A DNA stretch of 36,360 nucleotides. It comes from Sphingomonadales bacterium. GTDB lineage: Bacteria > Pseudomonadota > Alphaproteobacteria > Sphingomonadales > Sphingomonadaceae. A program made the position numbers and the translations under genes. The stretch is from assembly GCA_013297725.1 (NCBI GenBank), contig JAAFIB010000023.1, positions 1-36,360 of the forward strand. The letters run 5' to 3'. Under the pieces are notes generated by a model. That model made no database searches. It was not told the origin of the DNA and saw only the letters and a list, made by a program, of their open reading frames with translations. Shown here piece by piece: positions 8,286 to 15,475 of this stretch; the stretch's first letter is position 1, and each line of letters begins with the position of its first letter.

Positions 8286-9919
8286 CCCAAGAATTTGACT
8301 ATATCATCGTCGGCGCAGGCACGGCGGGGTGCGTGCTCGCCAATCGCTTGACTGAGGATGGCAAATACTCCGTCTTATTGCTGGAGGCAGGCGGCAGCGA
8401 CCGATCGATCTGGATCCAGATGCCGATCGGTTATGGCCGTACCTTTTTCGATAAGCGCATCAACTGGATGTACGATACCGAACCGGTCGAGGCTTTGGGC
8501 GGCAGGCGCAGCTATTGGCCGCGCGGTAAAGTGATTGGCGGATCAGGTTCGATCAACGCAATGGTGTATGTGCGCGGGCAGCCGCGCGACTTTGATGATT
8601 GGCAGGCGCTTGGCAATCCCGGTTGGGGCTGGGATGATGTGTTGCCCTATTTCAAAAAGTCAGAGGATTTTGATTGGCATAGCGCGCATCACGGGCGCGG
8701 CGGGCCTCAGCATGTGACCGACATCTCGCCTTTTGTGCATCCTGTGTGCCATAGCTTTGTCGAAACTGCACAGGCGCTTGGGTTTCCGGCAAGCAGTGAT
8801 TTCAACGGCGGCAATCCAGAAGGCGTCGGCTATTATCAGATCAACACACGCGGCGGTTGGCGCGCATCAACGGCGAACGCGTTCCTGCATCCGGCGCGCA
8901 AACGCAAGGCCTTGACGCTGCAAACTCATGCGCACGCGACGCGGATTTTGTTCGAAGGGAGACGTGCATCGGGCGTTGCTTACACACGCAAAGGCACCGC
9001 ATTTGAAGCGAAAGCGCGCCGTGAAGTGATCCTGTCGGGAGGCGCAGTCAACTCGCCGCAGCTGCTGATGTTGTCAGGAATTGGTGACGCTGCTCATTTG
9101 AAAAAGGTCGGTATAGAGCCACTGGTTGATGCCAAAGCAGTGGGCCGCAACTTGCAGGATCATATTGCGGTATCCTATTTCTATAAAGTCCGCACTGCGA
9201 CGCTGAACGATGTGCTGCATCCTTTGTTGGGAAAGGTTCGTGCAGGCTTGCGTTACATGGCGGATCGCGCTGGTCCACTGTCGCTGAGCGTCAACCAAAG
9301 CGGCGGCTTTGTGCGCAGCGATTCGACTAAGCACCATCCCAATCTGCAACTGTATTTCAGCCCCGTCAGCTATACCAAGACGCCGCTTTCAGAACGCAAG
9401 CTGCTGAACCCCGATCCGTTTTCCGCATTCCTGCTGTCGCACAACCCATGCCGCCCGACCAGTCGGGGGCATATCGAGCTGGGGTCCGCTGACCCTGCGG
9501 CACACCCTGTCATCCATCCCAATTATCTGTCGACACAGGCGGACATAAACGATGTGCTCGCAGGCAACCGGCTTTTGCGCCAACTCGCCCGCACCCGGCC
9601 CTTGGCAGATATCATTACCGAAGAGCTTATTCCCGGCAATGAGGTTGATGGCGATGAAGCTTTGCTCGCCGATTTTCGCGCGCGTGCCGATACCGTCTAT
9701 CATCCGACCAGCACCTGCATGATGGGCTCCGATCCGGCGACGTCGGTTGTTGACGCTCGTCTGCGCGTTCATGGGGTGACAGGCCTGCGGGTTGTTGACG
9801 CATCCGTCTTTCCTACAATCACATCAGGGAACACCAATGCCCCCACGGTTATGGTCGCGGAAAAAGGTGCCGCCATGATCCTTGAAGATGCCAAAGGCCA
9901 AGCCAGCACCGACATGTGA
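8282..9919 (+). CDS. GMC-family FAD oxidoreductase (choline/alcohol dehydrogenase-like)
   Basis: 545-residue glucose-methanol-choline oxidoreductase. FAD-binding GxGxxG is in YIIVGAGTAGCVLANRL at the N-terminus, GMC signature 1 in PRGKVIGGSGSINAMVYVRG, signature 2 in SGGAVNSPQLLMLSGIG, and the catalytic pair is His474 (TVYHPTSTCMMG) and about Asn519 (SGNTNAP). It oxidises a primary or secondary alcohol with FAD, passing electrons to a quinone or similar acceptor. Length matches BetA and polyethylene-glycol dehydrogenase-type relatives. It is the last gene of the coupled operon, overlapping the MR/MLE stop. The pairing with a TonB receptor, permease and ALDH resembles the sphingomonad PEG-utilisation layout, but the MR/MLE enzyme does not belong to that pathway. 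The substrate is open. Confidence 0.92.
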   Translation: MTQEFDYIIVGAGTAGCVLANRLTEDGKYSVLLLEAGGSDRSIWIQMPIGYGRTFFDKRINWMYDTEPVEALGGRRSYWPRGKVIGGSGSINAMVYVRGQPRDFDDWQALGNPGWGWDDVLPYFKKSEDFDWHSAHHGRGGPQHVTDISPFVHPVCHSFVETAQALGFPASSDFNGGNPEGVGYYQINTRGGWRASTANAFLHPARKRKALTLQTHAHATRILFEGRRASGVAYTRKGTAFEAKARREVILSGGAVNSPQLLMLSGIGDAAHLKKVGIEPLVDAKAVGRNLQDHIAVSYFYKVRTATLNDVLHPLLGKVRAGLRYMADRAGPLSLSVNQSGGFVRSDSTKHHPNLQLYFSPVSYTKTPLSERKLLNPDPFSAFLLSHNPCRPTSRGHIELGSADPAAHPVIHPNYLSTQADINDVLAGNRLLRQLARTRPLADIITEELIPGNEVDGDEALLADFRARADTVYHPTSTCMMGSDPATSVVDARLRVHGVTGLRVVDASVFPTITSGNTNAPTVMVAEKGAAMILEDAKGQASTDM

Positions 9920-9952
9920 ATTTTATTTACCAGTCGGGTCCGGCACGCTACG

Positions 9953-9969
9953 CTCTCCGTTCTGGAGAG
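9953..9969 (+). promoter_or_regulatory. Short inverted repeat over the lysR ribosome-binding region
   Basis: CTCTCC (9953-9958) and GGAGAG (9964-9969) are perfect inverted repeats with a 5-nt loop, ending 10 nt before the LysR ATG. The right arm contains the likely Shine-Dalgarno sequence, so the hairpin could hide it; a protein-binding site is also possible. Confidence 0.35.
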
Positions 9970-9979
9970 AGCAGCATAG

Positions 9980-10903
9980 ATGGCCAACAAGTTTGAATTG
10001 CGAAGACTACCTCCGCTTAAGGCCTTGCGCGGCTTTGAGGCGGCGACGCGTCATCAAAGCATCCGCGATGCTGCGGACGAGCTTTGCCTCACTCATCCCG
10101 CTGTCAGTCATCAGGTGCAGCTGGTTGAGGAAGCATTGGGCGTCGCGCTGTTCGCGCAGGAAGGGCGGCACATCGTCTCGACCGAAGAGGGACGCGCGCT
10201 TTACCCCTATGTCCGCGGCGCATTCGAATCGTTGCTTGAGGGTGTAGAGGCGGTCCACCGCCATGCGCTTGACAAGCCGCTGCGCGTCCAGACTTATGTA
10301 ACGGCATCGATCCGCTGGCTAGCAAAGCGCGTGCCGCATTTCTTGCACGACCATCCCGAAGTGACGTTGACCCTCAGCACCTGTGCGGTCGAATGGGAGT
10401 TTGACGATGTCCATGCCGATGTTGGGTTGGTCTATTGCGAGACAGTGCCAGACCCGACCAAATATCACTGGGTACCCTTGTTCGAATATCCGCTTTTCCC
10501 GGTATGCAGCCCGTCGCTTCTCAAAAAAATGGGCGATGCAGTATCAATCGAGGCGATGATGGAGCGGCCTTTAGTTGCGGTCTACACAGAGGTTAGAAAC
10601 TGGGATGCCTGGGTTCTATCAACAGGGCTAGAGCTAAAGCCGACGACGCCGTTCCTGATGGTCGACACGCTTGCCGTTGCGTTGGAAATGGCGCTCGACG
10701 GCGAAGGGATCGCGCTGGTCAATGGTCCCTTTGCGGATCAGGATTTGGCTGATGGCCGTTTAGTCAAACCTGTTGCGCATAAAGCCGTTTGCCCCGGAGA
10801 TTGGGGCCTGATTTGCCGGAAAGATATGCGCGAGAATTTGCGAATTAGAACTTTTATGGATTGGATTGCGGCGCATGTCGACGCGGCGGCCCGTCCCAAT
10901 TAA
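9980..10903 (+). CDS. LysR-family transcriptional regulator (GcvA-like)
   Basis: 307 residues. An N-terminal winged helix-turn-helix (about residues 8-67: LKALRGFEAATRHQSIRDAA, then LTHPAVSHQVQLVEEALG and the wing up to TEEGRALYP) is followed by a linker helix and a periplasmic-binding-like effector domain. The HTH wording is typical of the GcvA subgroup. It begins 60 nt after the GMC gene on the same strand, so it may be partly cotranscribed and probably senses the substrate or product of that operon. Its stop overlaps the stop of the convergent dehydrogenase gene by 3 nt. Confidence 0.92.
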   Translation: MANKFELRRLPPLKALRGFEAATRHQSIRDAADELCLTHPAVSHQVQLVEEALGVALFAQEGRHIVSTEEGRALYPYVRGAFESLLEGVEAVHRHALDKPLRVQTYVTASIRWLAKRVPHFLHDHPEVTLTLSTCAVEWEFDDVHADVGLVYCETVPDPTKYHWVPLFEYPLFPVCSPSLLKKMGDAVSIEAMMERPLVAVYTEVRNWDAWVLSTGLELKPTTPFLMVDTLAVALEMALDGEGIALVNGPFADQDLADGRLVKPVAHKAVCPGDWGLICRKDMRENLRIRTFMDWIAAHVDAAARPN

Positions 10904-11853
10904 CGTTTAGGCACGACCTCATATCCCGATTCTTCGGGCTCATCATCGACCATCTGATCTGGAAAGCCGGTGCCGAGAACTTTTATACCCAGCGGTTCTT
11001 CATAACGGCGGATGATGTTGGGTGAAAATTCGCGTGATCCATATGCCGCTTCACCTTCTTTAAACAGTCGAACGATCAGCGGCGACATTTCGACAGGGAC
11101 GCCAGCTTCTTGCGCGATTTTGTCAAACAGGCCGATATCCTTTGAAACCAGATCCATCGTAAAATTGATGTCGCGGCTTCCGTTCAGGATCACTTGGCTC
11201 TCAGTTTCATGGACGAAACTGTTGCCGGACGAAATCTTGATCGCTTCATATGTGGTGTTCATGTCAAGACCGATGGCTTTGCATGTGGTGAGTGCCTCGG
11301 CCAGCGCAACCAGATGAACCGTGCACAGATAGTTGGTCATCACTTTCAGCTGCGATGCGGTTCCCAGGTCGCCTGTGTGCAATATACGGCGGCCCATGGT
11401 GGTCAGCACCGGCAGCACAGTTTCAAATGCGGCGCGCGGGCCACCGGCAAAGATCGCTATGTTACCCGTATCGGCACGGTGACATCCGCCAGAGACCGGG
11501 CATTCCATGAATAGCGCGCCGCGTGCCTCGACCAGTGCACCCAGCCGGATAATTTCGCTGTAATCGGTTGTGCTCATTTCCAACCAAACTTGGCCGGGGC
11601 GCATCACTTGCAAAAACCCATCTGAGCCTTCTGCAACCGCACTGCTTGCCGCAGGGGATGGCAGGCAGGTGATGATCAGATCGACTGCTTCACCCAGTTC
11701 CATCGGGGATGCTGCCGCCTTGGCACCGCGCGCGACATATTCGGCGACTAACGCTTCATCAAGGTCGCGCACCACGACATCATGGCCGTTACGGATCAGG
11801 CTACCGGCGAGTTTGCCGCCAACATTGCCAAGGCCGATAAATCCTATTTTCAT
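10900..11853 (-). CDS. NAD(P)-dependent beta-hydroxyacid dehydrogenase (3-hydroxyisobutyrate dehydrogenase family)
   Basis: 317-residue protein beginning MKIGFIGLGNVGGKLAGSLI, a Rossmann GxGxxG dinucleotide site directly at the N-terminus; ATG 11853 is therefore chosen over further-upstream starts. The substrate-binding motif is ECPVSGGCHRADTG, and the catalytic Lys lies in GTASQLKVMTNYL, followed by the helical C-terminal domain. The family reduces or oxidises short beta-hydroxyacids or semialdehydes (3-hydroxyisobutyrate, tartronate semialdehyde, threonate). It is encoded convergently to the LysR gene and 209 nt downstream of the acyltransferase gene on the same strand. A role with the sugar-acid-like operon is possible but not shown. 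Confidence 0.88.
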   Translation of the reverse strand: MKIGFIGLGNVGGKLAGSLIRNGHDVVVRDLDEALVAEYVARGAKAAASPMELGEAVDLIITCLPSPAASSAVAEGSDGFLQVMRPGQVWLEMSTTDYSEIIRLGALVEARGALFMECPVSGGCHRADTGNIAIFAGGPRAAFETVLPVLTTMGRRILHTGDLGTASQLKVMTNYLCTVHLVALAEALTTCKAIGLDMNTTYEAIKISSGNSFVHETESQVILNGSRDINFTMDLVSKDIGLFDKIAQEAGVPVEMSPLIVRLFKEGEAAYGSREFSPNIIRRYEEPLGIKVLGTGFPDQMVDDEPEESGYEVVPKR

Positions 11854-12062
11854 ACGCGCCAAAATTATTCCCCAAGCGATCAGGGTTTTCCCCCATTTTA
11901 ATGTAGAGATTAAGCCGCGAGCGCCACCGCGCCACAATTGAAAAATTTGGCAAAAGGGGTCAAAATTTTTGCGAGTAAGCTGCGGCTGCCGGGAAGCTAG
12001 TCAAGTTGAACAATTTCCACCGGCAAGTTCATTGGTGCCATCAAAGGTTAACTGCCCCGATC

Positions 12063-12821
12063 TCACGCCATGGCTGACAGGATGCGCTGACGCGCTTCGG
12101 CACAAACTTCCTTGCGGTCGGCGAGGGTGCTTGGATCAAACGGTTCAAGGAAATGGACATCAACGATATAGCTGCCGGGGCGTGTGAAGGCACGCCATGC
12201 GCTTTCCCCACCCGTCTCTTCGCCCAGCCATGCAATGTCGGGACCAGCAGCGCCAAAATCGAGCAAAACCGGTTGGATCAGCATCGGCTTTGGCGGCGGC
12301 GCGAGTGTCGCAAAAAGAGAAGGCTTAAACGGCAAAAGTCCGCGACCGTCCGATGTTGTGCCTTCCGGAAACAGCGTGACTGACCAGTTCTCTGCAATCG
12401 CATCGCGTAATTCAGATACCTGCCCAGCGACATTCTGTTTTTCGGTGCGACTGACAAAGATTGTTCGATTCTGGGCCGCCAGCCAGCCAACGACTGGCCA
12501 TTTGCGGACCCCATCCTGAGCAACAAAAGCGGTCCCGGTAATCCCGCCTAATATGGGGATGTCATGCCACGATATATGGTTTGCGACAAAAAACACGTTT
12601 TTGCGCAGGCGCTTTCCATGGACTTTGACACGGGCGCCCAGCACGCGTGAGACTATCCGTAGATAGAGCATCGCCCATGGAGAGGGCTGTTTAAGCAGCT
12701 GCCACAGCAGATGAAGCGGCAGCAGCACCGCAAGCGGCAATGCAATCAGCAGCACACGCGCCGCACACAGAATATATGCCAGTGGTTCCTCTTTAGGAAT
12801 TCTGATCGAAAGAGTGGCCAC
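12063..12821 (-). CDS. 1-acyl-sn-glycerol-3-phosphate acyltransferase family protein (PlsC-like)
   Basis: 252 residues from a GTG start with GGAG 6 nt upstream. A hydrophobic N-terminal anchor (about 15-42: ILCAARVLLIALPLAVLLPL) precedes the acyltransferase domain. The HX4D catalytic motif is NHISWHD near residue 82, and the phosphate-binding block is FPEGTTSDG near 152. It transfers an acyl chain to lysophospholipid or a similar acceptor (phosphatidate or ornithine-lipid synthesis) at the inner membrane. It is unrelated in function to the catabolic neighbours and looks like a core gene flanking the demethylation operon, with which it is divergent. Confidence 0.88.
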   Translation of the reverse strand: MATLSIRIPKEEPLAYILCAARVLLIALPLAVLLPLHLLWQLLKQPSPWAMLYLRIVSRVLGARVKVHGKRLRKNVFFVANHISWHDIPILGGITGTAFVAQDGVRKWPVVGWLAAQNRTIFVSRTEKQNVAGQVSELRDAIAENWSVTLFPEGTTSDGRGLLPFKPSLFATLAPPPKPMLIQPVLLDFGAAGPDIAWLGEETGGESAWRAFTRPGSYIVDVHFLEPFDPSTLADRKEVCAEARQRILSAMA

Positions 12822-13052
12822 TTTTTACTCCGATGCGACGTTACTCAACCAAATGTGTGTGTAGACGATTTGTGTGACGCTGTGGTGACTTTTTATAGCC
12901 TGTATAGCTTCGCTCTGTTCCAGCTTAAAAAACATACGCTATCCACCAACGTGAAAATTTTTTGAACCAATGCCGCTATAATCCCCATTTGTCTCTGGTC
13001 TGTCATGCAGCCTAATGTCTGTGTAAATATTGCCATGAGGAGCGGGCATTTC
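12822..13052. promoter_or_regulatory. Divergent intergenic region with candidate promoter and direct repeat
   Basis: 231 nt between the PlsC-like gene and the demethylation operon, AT-richer than its flanks. It holds a direct repeat, AATGTGTGTGTA (12852-12863) and AATGTCTGTGTA (13014-13025), identical at 11 of 12 positions. A consensus-like -10 hexamer TATAAT is at 12977-12982, but no good -35 lies at the right distance. AGGAG at 13038-13042 is the likely ribosome-binding site for the ATG at 13053. A regulator binding the repeats is only a possibility. Confidence 0.35.
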
Positions 13053-15470
13053 ATGCAAACATCAGCGCGGGTTGTCATCATCGGGGGCGGGATCATGGGG
13101 GCGTCACTGCTTTACCATCTCGCTGAGCTTGGCTGGACGGATTGCCTGCTGATTGAAAAGGATGAGCTGACCTCCGGCTCCACATGGCACGCCGCAGGGC
13201 AATGCCCCAACATCACCGGCAGCTATAACCTGGCGAAAATGCACGCTTATTCGAACGAGCTGTACCCCCAGTTGGAGGGGCTGACCGGGCAATATGTCAG
13301 CTGGCATAAATCAGGCGGCATCCGGCTGGCGACCAATGAGCGTGAGCTATCGTGGATGCGCTATATTCAGGGCTTTTCCAAGGTCATCGGCTTTGACATG
13401 GAGATCATACCGCCTGAGGAAATCCTGAAGCATAATCCGTTCATGACCCTTGAAGGTGTGATCGCAGGTGCGCGAACGACCGAGGATGGCCATGCCGATC
13501 CTTCGGGTATATGCAATGCGCTGGCCATTGGTGCGAAGAATATGGGCGCGAAGATCGTCCGCAAGAACCGCGTTACCGGCCTGACCCAATTGCCATCGGG
13601 CGAATGGGATGTGGAAACGGAAAAAGGCACCGTCCGCGCTGAAATCGTTGTGAATGCTGCGGGCTGTTATGCACGGCAAATCGCGCAAATGGCGGGTATC
13701 GACATCCCTGTGACCAATATGGAGCATCACTACGTCGTCACTGATCCCATTCCTGCATTTAAAGATCGCGACGAAGAAATCCCCGTTATGCGATGCCCGC
13801 ATGTGTCCGGCTATTTCCGGCAGGAACAGAAAAGCGGGCTGATCGGCGTTTATGAGAGCACCGGTTTGGCCGAAGCATGGGCACCGCGCGGCGGGCATCC
13901 CGAATGGGAGTCGACCAGCGAGCTCTTCCCCGAAGATCTGGAGCGGATTTACCCTTGGTTGGAACGGGCGATTGAGCGGATGCCGATATTTGGCGAGGTC
14001 GGGCTTCGCCGTTTCGTCAATGGCGCGATCCCGCATACGCCCGATGGCGGGCCGTTGCTTGGGCCAGCGGTTGGCCTAAAGAATTTCTGGCATTGTTGCG
14101 GCACCAGCTTTGGCATTGCCCAGGGCGGCGGCGCTGGCAAATATATGGCGCAGTGGATGGTGTTTGGTGATGCCGACATTAACATGACCGAGTTCGATCC
14201 GCGCCGTTATGGTCCCTATGCTGATGAGCAGTATAGCCGTGACAAGGTGTTCCTCGATTACCGGATGACCTTCACCACCCGCCTGCCGGGTGAAGAAGAG
14301 CCCGATGGCCGCCCGCAAAAGATGAGTGCGCTTTATGCAAAGCTGAAAGATCAGGGCGCGGTGTATGGCGAAACCTATGGTTGGGAACGGCCGAAATACT
14401 TTGCGCTCGATGGTGCCGAAGAAATAGGCGGCTATCACCGGACCAACAGCTTCGATGCCGTCGCGGCCGAAGTAAAAGCGGTTGCCGAGCGGGTGGGTGT
14501 GCTCGATCTGTCGGGCTTTGCCAAATATGATGTCAGCGGCCCTGATGCCGAGGCTTTCCTCAACCGGATTTGTGCCAACCGCATGCCCAAAAAGGCTGGC
14601 GGGATTGGCCTTGTCCATCCGCTGTCGGTGCAGGGGCGCATCTATGGCGAGATGACCGTTACGCGTTTTGCCGATGATCATTTCTATTGCCTTTCTGCTG
14701 CCGCAGCCGAGCAACGCGATTGGGATTTGCTGATCCAGAGCAAATTGCCAGAAGAGGATGTGACGATTCGTAACCTGACCATGGATCTGGGTGTGCTCGT
14801 GATGAATGGCCCGCGTTCGCGCGATGTGCTGGCGAAGCTGACTAATGCCGACCTGAGCAATGAAGGCTTCCGCTGGCTAAGTGGTCAGGAGATTACGCTG
14901 GCCGGTATCAAGATGCGCGCGTTGCGAGTGTCTTACGCAGGCGAGTTGGGCTGGGAATTGCACCCTGCAATGAGCGATCTGGCTGCGCTTTATGACGCGG
15001 TTTGGGAAGCGGGACAGGAATTTGGCATCGTCAATTACGGCCTCTACGCCGCCAATTCGATGCGGACTGAAAAAGCCTATAAGGCCTGGGGGTCCGAACT
15101 AACCAACGAGTTGACGATGATCGAAGCTGACCTGCCGCGCTTCATCAATTTCAAAAAAGAGGATTTCGTCGGTAAACAGGAAACGCTTGATGCGCCGGAC
15201 CGGTTCCGCATTGTGTACGGCGAAGTCGATGCGTCGAATGTCGATGTGCGCGGCGCGGAACCTTGCATGATCGGCAATACGTGCATCGGGCTTACGACGT
15301 CGGGCGGCTATGGCCACCGCGTTGGCAAGAGCTTGTTCTTCGCTTGCGTGCCGATTGAGAACGCTACGCCTGGATCAAGTTTTGACATCATGCTGCAGGG
15401 CGAGCTTCGCAAAGGCACGGTGCTGGAACACCCCGCCTATGACCCTGACAATGCAAAAATGAAGGCGTAA
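13053..15470 (+). CDS. Dimethylglycine/sarcosine dehydrogenase-like FAD-GcvT fusion protein (first copy)
   Basis: About 805 residues. The N-terminal DAO-type FAD domain has RVVIIGGGIMGASLLYHL and the TSGSTWHAAG motif, whose His is the site of covalent FAD attachment in DMGDH/SARDH. An FAO-type linker follows around 370-430, then GcvT folate-binding domains (about 440-800) with SYAGELGWELHPAM and TTSGGYGHRVGKS. Such enzymes oxidatively remove an N-methyl group and pass the C1 unit to tetrahydrofolate as 5,10-methylene-THF. ATG 13053 is used because AGGAG lies 10 nt upstream and it directly precedes the FAD motif; ATGs at 13005 and 13035 are less well placed. First gene of a seven-gene operon, 5 nt before its paralogue. 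The N-methyl substrate is unknown. Confidence 0.9.
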   Translation: MQTSARVVIIGGGIMGASLLYHLAELGWTDCLLIEKDELTSGSTWHAAGQCPNITGSYNLAKMHAYSNELYPQLEGLTGQYVSWHKSGGIRLATNERELSWMRYIQGFSKVIGFDMEIIPPEEILKHNPFMTLEGVIAGARTTEDGHADPSGICNALAIGAKNMGAKIVRKNRVTGLTQLPSGEWDVETEKGTVRAEIVVNAAGCYARQIAQMAGIDIPVTNMEHHYVVTDPIPAFKDRDEEIPVMRCPHVSGYFRQEQKSGLIGVYESTGLAEAWAPRGGHPEWESTSELFPEDLERIYPWLERAIERMPIFGEVGLRRFVNGAIPHTPDGGPLLGPAVGLKNFWHCCGTSFGIAQGGGAGKYMAQWMVFGDADINMTEFDPRRYGPYADEQYSRDKVFLDYRMTFTTRLPGEEEPDGRPQKMSALYAKLKDQGAVYGETYGWERPKYFALDGAEEIGGYHRTNSFDAVAAEVKAVAERVGVLDLSGFAKYDVSGPDAEAFLNRICANRMPKKAGGIGLVHPLSVQGRIYGEMTVTRFADDHFYCLSAAAAEQRDWDLLIQSKLPEEDVTIRNLTMDLGVLVMNGPRSRDVLAKLTNADLSNEGFRWLSGQEITLAGIKMRALRVSYAGELGWELHPAMSDLAALYDAVWEAGQEFGIVNYGLYAANSMRTEKAYKAWGSELTNELTMIEADLPRFINFKKEDFVGKQETLDAPDRFRIVYGEVDASNVDVRGAEPCMIGNTCIGLTTSGGYGHRVGKSLFFACVPIENATPGSSFDIMLQGELRKGTVLEHPAYDPDNAKMKA

Positions 15471-15475
15471 TCCGC

